64,000 nucleotides of DNA from Monilinia fructicola (GCA_008692225.1 VICG01000003.1:3028501-3092500); one strand, 5' to 3'; shown: positions 23,916-37,020, counted from the stretch's first letter. Notes: generated by a model from the letters alone, not told the origin. Numbers and translations are program-made.

Positions 23916-26008
23916 TCAGTTGGAGGTCAAATCGATGATCTCATCCGCCTCGGTAAAGACATGACGTCTTTTAACAGGACGTTCGAGCACAAATTCGAGA
24001 TCATCATCTTGCTCAGCAACACGCTCACGCTTTGAAATATCCTCAGGTTTGACATGCTCAGGCTTGATTTGTGCTTTCCTCTCGACCCAAGATTCATTTT
24101 CGACTTGCGAAAGCTGGTCTTGAACCTGCATGAGATAGTTAGCATAATGCCTATGATCCCCTACTCTCGTACTCATAAGGGAAAGTTTGACATCGACTTG
24201 AGATGTATCTTTGACACCAAATCTCTGATACCTCAGGTAAATGCTAGTCTTTAATGCAAATATTCGAGGGTCGAATATAACGGCAGACAAAACTTAAGGC
24301 ATTCCCAAAAGATTCAAAATTTTGAAGACTCAATGGTCCAAAAGAAGCATAGGCACTTGCCAGATTCCAGGCGCTCTTATGGACGTCTACCCATGTAGTA
24401 ATTTGCAAAATAAAGACATCGAACGATGGTACAAACCTCAACAACGTCAACAACGCTAATACGTTCAGCAATGTTTCTCAGAAGGTTTGTATTCATGTTG
24501 ATATTATGGAGCACGCGTGTAAAAGAGGTAGCAGTATGTTGTGGGGCCACTCGTACGACAGATGTGGTAGGTGTGGCGGGGGTATCTGATGCTGTCCTCA
24601 ATCCAATTGACGCGAGAGTCTTCACATCAGGCTCAAAGAATGCTTTGACTGCTGTCTCTACTGGCATCGCGGGCCCAGCCTTCGGGAATGAACTGGGTGT
24701 TACTTGCAAAATAGATCCGAAGTCTGGAGTCACTAGGTGTTTGACCTCTTCACGGGTGATGGTTGGCATGGCGGTGATCATAGAACCAGTCGTTGCCGGG
24801 AGGGCTATGTGAACAGATGTTTGTAGTGGCGCTGGGCTTGACGAGAATGCACCAGTGAACTTATTGGACGATCTGCCAGTGATAACTGAACTCATGGTAG
24901 ATGCAGGAGGAATAGCCTTTTCGGTAGCAGCTTTATGCTTTTCAGAAGTCAATGAATCGAAGATCCTAATAACATCTCTTCCAGTGACGAAGGGTTCTTG
25001 CTCGAGGGGTGGTGGCGTAGGTGCTCTGGGCAATGGATTACTTTTCCGAGAAGCTAAATCAAGATTTTGTGTGGATCTTTGACAAGATGCTGGAGGAGGT
25101 ATCTGAACTCTATGGTCAGTATCCGCGTCCATTCCACTCTTCAAAGATTTTGAACAATCAGGAATCAAAATTTCGATAAGTAGCTATCGAAGAGATTCTC
25201 ACCATAATCTGCTCCAGAATTTCTCTTGATCTGTATTTAAAACGGAACTCTGCTAGTGGTTTGCTGATTGGGTCAATATATTCAAGCTTGTAGAAGGTCT
25301 CCCGATCCAAAGAAGTTTCAGGCGTTCCAAATCTATTGTAGAAAGTCAACTTGTAAGTCAACATCGCAGATCATACTTTCCCACATACTCTGTAGTGTGA
25401 GATACTGCCTTTCCCTTTAACTGACTCTCATGAGCATCCACTTGCCTAGCCGGAACTGCCGCAGTTGGAGGTGATACTGTGCTACATTTACGAACCCGCC
25501 AAACATGAACCACGAGCTCGCCAAGCTGTGAGACCACTTTTGGGGGTGCGTATGTGGAATCATCTCCTGCATAGAATCAGCGTCATTAATGATTCATTTT
25601 GGGTGGTAGAGACAACATACTTGGTTTGAAATCGGTAAACATAAATGGCCTCACCCTTAAATCACCCTCTGTCCTAAGACGATCTCCATCTAATTGGTGA
25701 GTCCATCGCTGTGGCTTGAATCCATCTTCGTTACAAACAACGACGGAAGATGTGCCACGCCCATCGATTGTTGCATAAAAACCAAAGCATGTACCTGGAG
25801 CCTCGGTTACCATGTTCTTGCTGTCTATCCAATATTCAAACCCAAATTTTTGATTCGTCTTGGACTCAATGTAGACAGATATCTTGTTTTGAGGGATATC
25901 TTTCACGATACCATCTTGAGCATCATCAGGATCATCGAATTCTACACTTTGTAGGCCACCGGTCACAACACGCACCCTGATATATGGAACGCCAGGTAGG
26001 ATTGCCAT
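23916..26008 (-). CDS. DUF7918-type protein with C-terminal SIM-like motif
   Basis: The N-terminal 130 residues (MAILPGVPYIRVRVV, SVYIESKTNQKFGFEYWID, GTCFGFYATIDGRGTSSVVV) match the DUF7918 fold that is common in fungi and of unknown function. The start at 26008 is chosen because this family starts with MAILPGVP; the open frame upstream to 26146 is a GCT repeat with little coding character. Exons 26008-25621, 25566-25389, 25332-25203, 25138-24437 and 24224-23916 give 1707 nt and 568 residues. The last intron (212 bp) is longer than usual and could hide a small exon. The middle is Pro/Ser/Thr-rich. The protein ends RPVKRRHVFTEADEIIDLTSN, a basic patch followed by a SIM-like IIDLT. Confidence 0.65.
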
Positions 26009-26060
26009 TCTTTCTTGGAAGTTAGCGTTGGCAGATAGGAAGGTTGTGAGATTGACGTCT

Positions 26061-26095
26061 GTTGCTGCTGCTGCTGCTGTTGCTGCTGTTGTTGT
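26061..26095. repeat. GCT/GTT trinucleotide repeat
   Basis: About 11 GCT or GTT units lie just upstream of the DUF7918 gene start. They would encode an alanine run if the longer start at 26146 were used. Confidence 0.9.
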
Positions 26096-26146
26096 TTTTT
26101 TTGAAGTTGTGAAGTTTACCCAGATAAGTAGGAGCAAACGAAACAT

Positions 26147-26683
26147 TCAATAACGCGACAACGCAACTTAACTACTACATCTACCTATGGATGACTGGTC
26201 AGAAATGGCAAGAGCTTCTTCTCAGGTTCTTTTCAATTTATTATCCTCTATTGAGCTTGTCTTTGATTTTTAAGTTCTTCATCAAATTTACATTACTGTT
26301 CTTTTGATTTGCTATTCATCAAAATCAATCTTCTCAATTTCCAATTTCATGAGGATCTTGACTAAGTTTCGACCATCGTCTCCATTCAAAGGAAGGATAC
26401 CATCTACTTCGTCACTTTGGAAGAGTAAAGGAAGGGAAAGGAAGGGAAAGGGATGGAATGGAGAGTATAGAATGTTCTGTATTGTTTGGCTCCCATGTCT
26501 GTGTTAGATATGCCGTTTGCTAATGATTCCCATCAGTTTCTCCTATATCACCATTGACTCCTGGTAAGAGACCGTGGATACACCAAAAAAAGATATTTGC
26601 TTGATATAAGCATCTCGGTAAGTATCTCAGGTCTCCTACTCCTCGAAAAGAGTGCCCGCTACATCCCTCAACTTTCTTAAGTT
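26147..26683. other. Intergenic
   Basis: About 540 bp between the DUF7918 gene and the next minus-strand gene. AGGGAA-type purine units lie around 26430-26455. No further gene is visible. Confidence 0.5.
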
Positions 26684-27574
26684 TTACTCAAGTGACTTGA
26701 TAAAGGCAATATCATAACTGGCCCTCAAATCATATTGGATGCGTTCTTGACGTCTGCGTCTCGCCAATGTATAGAGACTCTTGATCCTCAACATTTCCTG
26801 CTTCAACCATCTACGTCTATCCCAGAGCGAACCCCATTCCGATTCTATAGCTGCCAGCTCGAAATCATTTTCTTCTTTGGTTCCAGTACCTACATGTGCA
26901 ATGCGGTATCTGATGCTATTGATCTGTTTTATTGTGGCTGCAGAGGTATATTCTTTCTTGTATTTTCTGAAGTTTGCCTTGAGCTGGGGCATATCAACTC
27001 CAATTCTCTTCGGGCGTAACGCTAAGTTATTGAACATCTTCAAGTATCTGGATGGTGCCTTATGAGGTCTGACAACGGTAGCTTGCGAGGTATGAGTCTG
27101 CGCACCATTGAAGACTGGCCCCTCACTGCCTCGAATGATGCCAAATTGAGTATCCTCGAATTCAGAGGGCCTGGTGTCTGCAATTTTGATCTGCAAAGTA
27201 CTTTGTGGTGAAATACTAACATGTGACCAACCACCAGATTGAGGATGAGTAGATTGACGAGGTTCGATCTGCGAAGTGCGAAGAGCATGCCAATGGCCCC
27301 TGTCAATAATATCCGCTTGGGCAAAAACATGAACTTCAGCGACTCTTGTAGCGCCCAATGGTGTAGTATTGACGGTTCGCCAAGCGATGACTGGGAGAGT
27401 GATTACTTGAGCGGGGCTAGCAATCGATCTGTTATCTTCGACACCGGCTGCTTCTGTATCCGCATCGTACTCGCTTCCTTGCTCGGTGGTAGTATTGGAT
27501 TGCTCATTATCGAAGAGAAAATTGGTAAGATCATGGCAGATCGATCTGCAAGGCGATGCGAAGGTGTAGGCCAT
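26684..27574 (-). CDS. Hypothetical protein
   Basis: Uninterrupted frame of 296 residues. I do not recognise it. The N-terminal two thirds are polar with a repeated use of THTSQ/TSQ and acidic segments. The C-terminal third is basic and helical (LKANFRKYKKEY, WDRRRWLKQEMLRIK, RRRRQERIQYDL), possibly a coiled coil or nucleic-acid-binding segment. No signal peptide. It lies in tandem with the DUF7918 gene, whose start is about 680 bp further down the minus strand. Confidence 0.6.
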   Translation of the reverse strand: MAYTFASPCRSICHDLTNFLFDNEQSNTTTEQGSEYDADTEAAGVEDNRSIASPAQVITLPVIAWRTVNTTPLGATRVAEVHVFAQADIIDRGHWHALRTSQIEPRQSTHPQSGGWSHVSISPQSTLQIKIADTRPSEFEDTQFGIIRGSEGPVFNGAQTHTSQATVVRPHKAPSRYLKMFNNLALRPKRIGVDMPQLKANFRKYKKEYTSAATIKQINSIRYRIAHVGTGTKEENDFELAAIESEWGSLWDRRRWLKQEMLRIKSLYTLARRRRQERIQYDLRASYDIAFIKSLE

Positions 27575-30500
27575 GAAGAAGAAAGACTGTGGCTCATTGT
27601 CAGTCGATTTCTATTGCATAGTAGCGTCAAAGGCTGCCATGTAATAAACCTACTATGCAACTATTAAATCTATTGTTTCTGGAGATGTATTTCTGAAGAA
27701 AGATACTTAAGAATCAGAAAGTCAGAATCTTCTTGTTCAGCTTTGAGGTCTCGTCTCGCCTTGGCCTAAGGTATTTTTCAGTTCTTTAGCATGACAGACT
27801 GAATTCACTCTTCAGCTTTAACACCAATATCAGATTATTGTGGTAAGTGAATGTTTTTACCGTATCATAAAGGTTAGGTCTTTACGGATTAGACACATTG
27901 ACGCCTATTTGTATCTTTACAACAATCTTCTGACTTTGTCAAAGAACTTGGTGTTCCCATATTTCTTTCATCGGATCACTGTGTCTCTGTAGTTTCAAGA
28001 CCTTGGCGAGTTTTTCACAAAGATTAACCTAAGATCTGTTCAGCTGGCCTCTCCCAAAGTTGGTGAGTTGAAGTGCCAGATCTAGATCTAGGAAGTCTAA
28101 ACTAGGCAAAAGGGTCACATATAAGCTCTAAACCAACACTCTTAATTGCATTTCCATCCTCCTTACGGCTGCTTCCATGCTATGTTATTATCAACGCCGT
28201 TTAAACCACAGAATGACATTATCAATCATTAAGTTAAGGAGTACTCCTAGATTCAGCACAAGCTTTTAACCGAGACAAGTAGCCCTGATCATTCAACCAC
28301 TATTCACTGCAAAGATGTTGGGGTATCATGCACTGTGGTATCCAAATAATTTTTATTGGACGTGTCAGTTTCTCTATTGGCTAGACTTCCTAGCCAGATA
28401 CTACTCCCAGCCTAGTCCTAACTACAAGTATATGATTGTACCGCAATTTATTCCATTCTGTCGCATTATTCGGCGCCTTTACGCGCAATTCGATGCCGCC
28501 ATCTTTCTTCTCTTTTTATCCCTGCGTGCCCAGCACGCCGCTCTATTGTTAATTCAAGCCCACAGAAGACACGTTGTACTCTGGGAAGAACAATACCATC
28601 TAAAAGAACCATCGTCTGATATCCAGAGGAGGTTGTTGTAGTGCTATTATCATGAGGAGAAGACAGGATGTTAGGGGATTTTTGAGTGCTGGCATTCTTT
28701 CACGTACTTCTCGTCTGATGTTCCGGCGGAATAATATGTATATATAGTTAAGCATTTAAAAGGCCAACACTTGCCAAGTACGGAAAGTGATTGTTAGATC
28801 CTATATTGGAGACGAAACTCAGCTCTGAGACGGTTCTCATTGTATTGTTTGAATGGATATTAGGAATCCTCAAAAGTGGATTAGCCACTAGGTGGTAGGT
28901 AGTCATCAAATTTTCTAATTGAGTGATATTCACTTGTTGGGGATGCTAGTTTGCGTTGCGCGGTTCTGATCTAACATGTTAATTTGTTATTAGAGTCAGT
29001 ATGGGTAAAGTAGTTGATGAGCAGTAACTATTAAGTGATTTAACCGAGCTGTGAGTGTATGTTGGAGTTGGAGTTCAGCATCTCGACAGACAGATCCCAA
29101 GGTTGAAATCATTCATCGAAAGCTAGTTTACAAGCCACTTGATTAGACTATAAATGTCAATCAGCGTTAGAATTCGGCATTTGGGCGTTTCTCGGCTATT
29201 CTCAATGAATAATATTGAGTTAGTCCAATCACAAAATTATTCTATTGATTTATGGATAGAGCTGGACTCTCGTCTGACATCTCTTATTTTCTCTCAATAT
29301 TATATACATGGATGTATATATACTTAGAATTTGGGCGCCCGAATGATTCTTGAGGTGAATTGCAAAGATGTGTTCTACGAATGTCTCCATAGCAAGCTTT
29401 TTCCATTCTCCTCCAACACTCATACTTTCCCACTCAGTTCAATAAATTTTTCCAAAAGCCAGAAATCTACGGTAATTACTCTTTCTTCGATAGCTACGAA
29501 GATGGCTTCAATCAAGTTGGCATAGCGGATACCAGTGCGGCCTTGTTTGATCCCTCTTTCCTCAACTATAGGCCTACTCTCCACTCATGAGTATGAATAA
29601 CTACTTAGGTGCTTTGGCTATCACGCGACATATAACATCCAAACCTGAATTATTTCAACATCGACATCAACCAAAGTCAAGCTAAGCCTATGCTATTCCT
29701 CTGAAGCCAGAATTGAGATACAAAACTAAACGAAAAGAAACTCGGCCGAGAACCTGATTTAAGGATAGTTTGGCGAGATTGATGTAGTATCACTCATCCC
29801 TGGAAACGTCCTCGCGCTAGTTTGAACCCCAAGTACAAATAGTCGTTACTATGAAGAGCATAAAGACGAACAGGATACGTTATGTGACGGATTACTCTGA
29901 TGATGATTAGATCGAAGAATCGAGCGTCTTCATGTCCATGACTAGTTTCTGTCTAGAACTATGAATTGCAGAGGTAGATGCTAGAAAATTCAAGACGGTG
30001 GCTTACTTTGTTCTTACATGGCGTTGTCAATCCCAAGAGATAGATCCTAGGAGCACAATCTAACATTGAATAGGTCGTCTAAACCTTTGAGCATTGAGCG
30101 AGAGACTCGTTGGGAGCTTTTTCATCTATTGTTTGGAAGACTTATATAATATCAACTGGGCTTTGGGCTTGAGAACGAAGTTGATTGGGCTGTAGGTGAG
30201 AAGCGTTCATGCCAACATTGAAATACGAGGAGGATTTGAGTAATAGTTTTCCTGTCGATGATTCTGGACTTGGGTTGGGGTTCTGGATATAGAGTTGTGT
30301 ACATTTGTTGATTCTGTGTTTACGATGAGGATGTATGAAAGGAATGATGATCTGTTGAAATTGAAAAGATAAGAACGTATTATGACTTTTGTATTGAGTT
30401 TCGTTTGTTTATCAAATGGTATAATTTTGATCCATAAAAACCAAAACGCGGTATCTACAGCCCACATTGTATGTAGAGTGTCATATGCTCATCTAATATC

Positions 30501-30586
30501 ACTTGATCGTCTCACATCAAAACCTCAAAATAGCCCTCCAACCCCCCACCACCAAGCCTATAGCTATCTATCTCCCACGCCCCAAT
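27575..30586. other. Gene-poor region
   Basis: About 3 kb of moderately AT-rich sequence. A plus-strand frame at 28315-28641 (108 codons, hydrophobic middle FDAAIFLLFLSL) is the only notable frame, and it has no supporting domain. No tRNA, rRNA or transposon ends were recognised. Confidence 0.5.
28315..28641 (+). CDS. Doubtful small ORF with a hydrophobic segment
   Basis: A frame of 108 codons starting MLGYHALWYPNNFYW, rich in Tyr and Trp early, with one hydrophobic helix at about residues 60-80 and a basic C terminus. It could be chance. I give it only because it is the single notable frame in 3 kb. Confidence 0.15.
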   Translation: MLGYHALWYPNNFYWTCQFLYWLDFLARYYSQPSPNYKYMIVPQFIPFCRIIRRLYAQFDAAIFLLFLSLRAQHAALLLIQAHRRHVVLWEEQYHLKEPSSDIQRRLL

Positions 30587-31813
30587 CTAATTCCCCACCA
30601 CCCGGCCGTCCACCTCCACAGGAAACTTCTCCAAACTCTCATACCACTGCACCACACTCCCGACCAGAAAACACCAACTCCCCCAGAACGTCGCCAAACT
30701 CCCCTGATACACGGCGCCCGAGTTCTGCGCCGCGAACCCCAGCGCCCCACAGAGCGTGAATCCGATTCCGCCCACCAAATTCCACGCTCCGATGTGCCAT
30801 CCCAGCGTTCTCCACGCGGGCCTGTACCATGCCGATTGCGTTTCCAACATGAAGAGCAGACCGGAGACGATGAAGCCGGTGCCGCCAACGACTTGGGGAA
30901 GCCAGTATGCGCTGTTTGCGGCGCGGGTGGATGTGAAATGGGTGTAGATGGGGGGGAGGGCGGTAAAGCCTGAGATCCAGAAGATGCTTGCGCCGAAGAG
31001 CTGGGCGGAACAGGCGAGGAACCCGAGGGAGTGGACGTAGTGGGTCGAGAGGGAGGCGAGGGAGGGACACCATTGCCAGGTGTGGGTTGAGGAGGTCGTG
31101 GCGGGGGCGCGTTTAGCTGGGGGGGTTAGTCTATCCTATCTGAAGATGATGCGTGATGGGGAGCGAGAAATCCATATCTACCTTCCTCCTCATCACTCCT
31201 GCGCTCTCCACTCTTCCCCACAAGATTCCTGTGGCTTCGATGATGATGATGTCGACATCTCGCTCGATCCTCTCTCACTCCTTTTCTCCACCTCCGCGTT
31301 TCCTCCTCCCAAACCTCTTCGATCGCCCACCCGAAACAATCCGTTTGGTCTTCGTTCACCGCCTCCAACATCAATAATATGCTCCCGAGCTCGAAGACCG
31401 TCGCGCCGATAAATGCGCTTATACCACCCGCATCTGCGATTTCGCCTGGGAACTCCGAGGAGGGCTTTTCGAGGGCAGCCAGACGAAAAAGGCGTTGATG
31501 CACCAGATTATTGAGCCGAGCGTGAAGATCATGGCGATTAGGTAGGAGATATCGTAGTAGGGGAAGCGGGTGATCATGCGGAGGAGGCCGGCGAGAATGG
31601 CGTGGTAGGTGGAGGTTGAAGTGGGGTATTGGGGATTAGAGGGTGCTGCTGCAGAGGGAGGGAGTGTGATTGCGTGGCGGCCTGGAAGGGAGCGAGTTAT
31701 TGGGCTGAAGATTTTTGTTTGGATGTGATGCGGTCCGCATGCTCCTCCACGAATTTGTGGTGGCGAAGATGGTACTGACCTTTGCGATTATCCCTCGACC
31801 GCCATGTTCTCAT
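30587..31813 (-). CDS. Fungal multi-pass integral membrane protein; frameshifted as given
   Basis: Start at an ATG at 31813 (MRTWRSRDNRKGQYHLRHHK). Hydrophobic segments follow in order: YLIAMIFTLGSIIWCINAFF, ISAFIGATVFELGSILLML, then after an intron (donor GTAGAT, branch GACTAAC, C-rich acceptor, about 31119-31182) GFLACSAQLFGASIFWISGF, YWLPQVVGGTGFIVSGLLFM, WNLVGGIGFTLCGALGF and TFWGSWCFLVGSVVQWYE. It ends KFPVEVDGRVVGN. That is at least six membrane spans in a conserved but uncharacterised fungal family. Frame breaks occur at the A run 31712-31716 (minus-strand AAAAA, expected six) and just after VWLP near 31470. Both sides stay coding-like, so consensus errors are likely. The gene is GC-richer than its surroundings. 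Confidence 0.65.
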
Positions 31814-31918
31814 AATAATCTCCTTTCTCTCTCTATCTCCATCTGCATTTCTACCGCGCTTTTTGTCCTCTCACAATAGGTTCGTCTCTCTTGACTTCAT
31901 CTCTGCCCCGCTCATCCC

Positions 31919-32405
31919 TCAGAAGCTCATCATCTGTTCCCTCCCTCCCTCCTCTCCTCCACTCTCCCAATTAATCACCTCCTTCCTCGTCGTCGGCTTC
32001 AAAAACCTAAACGCGCCATACGCTACCCCCTCCATATGTCCAATCTCCCCACCATATCTTCTTTCCCAACCTCGTCTCTCTCCTCCATCCCCAACCCTCC
32101 CTGATCCTGATTCACACTGCGAAACACCCATCCTAATTTCTCTCATCGATATCACAACACCGGCGACCTCAACATGAAACGTAACATCAAAACCAAAGAC
32201 TGAATAAACAAACACCCCTTGGAACACTTCCGCACCCCAAATCTCAACCCAACCATCCATCCTCATCTACCCCCTCCCCCGAAATCCGCAATTTCAACCC
32301 CCTTGACTCGTAAGATTACAAGACCAACCACAACCCCCCCACCAAAACGTCATCAAAATGACATGATCATGGAGTGATTACCAACCAGCCAACCAACCAA
32401 CCAGC

Positions 32406-32494
<89 letters not shown>

Positions 32495-32766
32495 CTAGAC
32501 GATTACTCACAAGCCCAACCCAACCCAAGCCCCTCCCGCACGCTCCATGCAAACTTACCCATCCAGTAATCTTCCCGAGTACATACATCACCCTTGGATC
32601 TTGGATTTGCGGCCGCCAAGCGCACACCATACTGTACCGCAGCATAACACAGGGGTCTAACATAACCCAGCCACGGCCAGATCTGGAGAGCGTCTGCCGT
32701 GGAGTCATCGATGCGCTTCTTGAGTTCGGCAGGTCCCGAGTTGTTGCGCGACGCGTGGGAGCCCAT
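31919..32766 (-). CDS. Hypothetical two-exon protein with a tetranucleotide array in its intron
   Basis: Exon 1 starts MGSHASRNNSGPAELKKR at 32766 (an in-frame ATG at 32844 is an alternative) and continues IWPWLGYVRPLCYAAVQYGV, AAANPRSKGDVCTREDYWMG, where donor GTAAGT occurs near 32561; GTGAGT near 32515 is another option. The second exon, from about 32266, reads VEIWGAEVFQGVFVYSVFGF, then DVTFHVEVAGVV, and stops at 31919. The exact acceptor is unresolved because the phases I tried do not match, so an indel is possible. The predicted intron holds the AATC array at 32411-32494. The gene ends 105 bp before the start of the membrane protein in the same orientation. Family unknown. Confidence 0.5.
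32411..32494. repeat. AATC (minus-strand GATT) tetranucleotide array
   Basis: 21 perfect units of AATC over 84 bp, directly preceded by diverged AACC/AGCC units. It lies inside the predicted intron of the 31919-32766 gene. Confidence 0.95.
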
Positions 32767-35130
32767 CCCATGAACCGCACGCTGGATGTTGACGGAAAGG
32801 GAAATGGGAGTTTTTTTCTTTCGCTGTGAGCTCCATGACTCCATGATGTATATTATCTTGCTCGTGGAGGTTGGTAGGGAAGTGAGTGGGAAGGAACAGT
32901 CGTTGCAGCGCTGTGTGTGCCGAGGGTTTGTGAAATCCTAGGTATCACGTTCTACGTGATATATCATGCGTCACATGATGATCAGCGCATGGCAAACAGG
33001 CGCGCAATATCTGCGTCGGGATCTCTCTTTCGCCTGTCATCTGTTTGAGGGGTATGTTTTTTTGTGTTTGTGTTGTTGGTGACTTGGTGATGAGGGGGGT
33101 GTGGTTTCTTGTGTGATGTTGGGAAGATCTAGGGGTGCTTTGTTTGGTTTTTGAGGAGGTACTGTTCAAGCTCTAGCTTTATATCGGTGTTTACAGACAC
33201 TGGAGAGCCGGAATTTGAGATGTGGTTTCATGGGGACACCAGAGGGATTATAGAGCTATGATTGATTTATATACATGGGTTGTATGATGTTTGTGGAGAG
33301 TGAGAATACTGGCAGGTCTGGGATTGTGAGAGACCTTTGTAATGATAGTATGGACGTGTTGGAAAGGACTTTTTGTTTACTCGTACTTCGAAATTTGAAG
33401 AGAGGAGAGGTGGAAGGGATGTATTTGATGGTTCATTTGTGACATTGAAAGATTGAAGCGGATGCATTTGTTTATACGTTTGGAGATAGGCGATAGGGGT
33501 AAGTTGGAGGAATGGAAGAGGAAGAAAACATGTCACGAGTTATGGCAAAGGCTTCGACGGGGGAGTTTCAATAGTAGCGATGATGGGAAAGGATGGTAGG
33601 GCTGGAGACTATTTACTTAGAGAGGAGAGCGGAGAACTGCCGGATGCGGAAAGGAGGAGAAGGGTGGGAGGAGATCTCTGGACTATTCGGATGTGGTTGG
33701 GCGATTTCTACATCTACATGAAGTTATTAGGCTGCATGATTTGAATATGACTGAGTAGTTTGTAGACGTGGTTATTTTGCTGCTCCTGGAATATCAGATC
33801 TAGATCTTTCGATTGTAGAACGTCGAATGCTTCCATCAAGGTTTCTAACGACATGTGGTCAATGAAAGGTGGAAGGCATGCACGTTGTGTGTACCTGTGA
33901 TGAGATACTTTGCACTACGAAGTACATGAATGTGAGTAACTTCCAACTCATCTGTACCACTAAGTACCTTGTCCAGTGACCCCCACATGCTTTACCTACA
34001 GTAGAAACCACTCAGATCATAAGTTTTCAGGGTCCGACATGTGATTCTCAATCTTTCACTTGAGCTGACGTGACCTGTTGAGATTTATAGTTCGGTATCG
34101 CCGTTGTATTGGCCGCAGACCTTGATTGCCATGACCTTCCAACCCTCCAACACCGAATTTCCGACTGAAACTATCACAGTATGTATGTGCGTGACGTCCG
34201 ATTCACAAATTGAGGTTCGACATACCAGGGCAGAGCACCAGAGCACCAGGGTACCCTATACATGCTCATTCATGTATCACGATGCATCGCAGCAGCCTGC
34301 CCAAAAAATGCAGAGTATAAATCCAAGATGGATTATAATATAAAGTTTTCGGAGGAACTTCCCTCTTGAAGAGAAAGGAAGACAAAGTTTCTCTTGATCT
34401 GGACAGATTCGGCACAGGGTAACAGGCACATTCCCAGTATTTGTGTAGTTGCAAGAGATGGAAATCCCTGGACTTGATAAGTTGCTCTGAGGTGGAGGTG
34501 GGAGTGTGTGACGGGGGCGCATCAACGGGAGTTGGGATTATTATCGTGCAGGCTGTGCAGCACGGACACGTTACTCAAACCGTTGCGCCCAATTTCGGAG
34601 GGAATGATGGTTGGAGTATATGAAAGAAGACAAGGGGGATTTGGGTTCTTGTTCTTGTTCTGGTAATGATTGTGAATATGATGGTTTCATAATCTTTTGG
34701 TACCTGTTTGGGTGTCTGATTGATGTCTGGTTGCTATCTGGTTGCTATCGGGTTCGTGTATGGTTTGCCGTGAGTCGTGACAAACCCTTGGGAAGACCTA
34801 CCGGAGATTCAAAGACGACGACCCAAGATACTCGGGAAAGTAATACAAGATAGACATGCTGATACTGTACAAGCAAGCACCCAGGACATACGGACTCCGG
34901 AACATGTGTGTAGAGAGAGCATTGTAACGTTATTCAACACACCTGGTAGTTTTTGGTGGTATCCAAATTCAACGCACTCCGTATGTATGCGACGTGCTTC
35001 GGTGGACGGAAAAGGATGATTTGATGGATGAAAGGTATTGATGGTTCTTGATCTGAGGTTGCATCCATTACCTAGGTATCCATTTACTTACTCAAAGGGT
35101 ATCTTGTCCCGAAGTTAGGAAACTCAAAAG

Positions 35131-35232
35131 CCAAGGAAGAAGAGAGAAGAGAGAAGAGAGAAGGAGAGAAGGAGAGGAAGAGAGGGAGAGAGGAGAGAGG
35201 GAGAGAGGGAGAGAGGGAGAGAGGGAGAGAGA
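35131..35232. repeat. Purine (GAGA/GGGAGA) repeat tract
   Basis: About 100 bp of GAAGAGA units passing into GAGAGGGA units, purely purine on the plus strand. Confidence 0.9.
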
Positions 35233-36086
35233 TAATTGGCCACTCAATGACTCCAAAGTTCTGATCGGAACCTTTCTTCGTGTCGATAAATTATTGGAGT
35301 AGGAAGGGAGATCTATGTATCTGAAAGTTGACCGGCAATCAATGGCAATCAATCGATCCAATCAATCCAATCCAATCCATCTGTGAAGCCCGACGGAAGA
35401 CCAATCGAAATGTGCTTTGACTTACTATGTATGTATGCATGTATGTATAAACACTACTATCAAACGAACATATGGCCCATTGGCTACCCAAGAAGTAGAC
35501 TGACGACTACCTGCTCTGGATGCAAAGCGAATGAAAGGATCAAAGAGAACTTCAATCATAAGATTAGATTGCCGGTGCATTAGGTTACATGTAATCTTAT
35601 GCATAACCACCCAAAGATCCCGTATATTTTTTGACATTTTTGGTGCATCTATCTTGATACCGAGCACGCACGCACGCAAGCATAAAGTATATTTATTGTA
35701 CTCGAGTATTAATCATGATATGATTATCTTATGTTGTGTTATATTAGGTTATATTATATTATTTTATATTATCTTATATTATTTTTTATATTATTAGAAA
35801 CAGATCAAGGGGAAGTATTCATAAAGTTACCTGGTATTTCCCAGACAATACGTTCACCTACCTGCCACTTATATTGAAGGAACCAACAGAGTCCCAATTT
35901 TGTTGGTGATAGGCCGCAAGTAAACTTCGAGCATTCATTCCATTCCTCCATTCCTCCATTCCTCCCGACTCTATAAGACTGAAGCTGTCCGAGAACGCGA
36001 GAAACCGAGAGATGTTTCAAGGCTTCCTGGCCCTGGATCGTATCGTATGTTGGTTGGGTTTGACTTTGGCTCGATGAAGGGGCTCC

Positions 36087-36112
36087 CGTTACCGTTACCG
36101 TTACCGTTACCG
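36087..36112. repeat. CGTTAC hexamer repeat
   Basis: Four perfect CGTTAC units in direct tandem. Confidence 0.85.
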
Positions 36113-36995
36113 TGGCGGTTGTATGATGTGGTTGCAGTTTTCACCACGACACGACGTGGCCAATGTTAATCAATGCTTGCGGCGGTGCATTTTCGTAGAC
36201 TGTACTGTACTGCCCTGTTTTGTACTGTGCTGTACCTCTCTACAGCTGCTTCATCAATCGATGCAGCCAAGAGATAATGTTACTGTACAGTATATCCTGC
36301 ACTCCACTCTTGATGCACCCCGGGAAATCGCATGCTTTTTCAGCGCACCTCTGCACTCACTTACTGGATGCAACTCAGATGCAATGTTCAACATACTGTG
36401 CAGGACTTTAGCACTTACAATCAATCCTGTTTGGTGGCTGCACGGCCGGGGAAAAGGTTTTCTCGTGCCTCTCGTGCTCTGTGCTGTGCTGTGCTGTGCT
36501 GTGTGCATGCATGTGATGTAAGTAACATAAGTGTTTACATAGGTACTGTGAATGCGTACCTCCTACGACCTACGACCTACGACACACAACTTACGATCTG
36601 CAACCTATGACCTATAGGAAAGGTATTCCGAACAGCCTGTGCTCAAGGTACGAATAGATAGATGACTTACTTAAATTATCTCCTAAGGAAAGATTAAAGT
36701 TCAATTTGTCCAAAGTGACGGTCGAACCTGAATTGGAAGAAAGCTGGTAGCCACCGTTACCAGGTGGGTTCAGAAGGAGAGACATTACCGGTATGTGATA
36801 TATCAGACAGGGTCCAAAAGTCTCGAGCTTTCTTCTCAGGCTTCTCGAACCGAAATCACGGCGGGCGTTTATCGATATATATTATTCATGGGCTCCACTA
36901 CGTCTCTACCTTCGAAGTATATGTTGCGAAAAAACTTGGTCAAATATATGGATGCGATCCAAATGCTCGGGTCTGATAAAATGACGATGGGGACA

Positions 36996-37020
36996 GGAGA
37001 GAGAGAGAGAGAGAGAGAGA
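36996..37020. repeat. GA dinucleotide microsatellite
   Basis: About 12 GA units. Confidence 0.9.
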
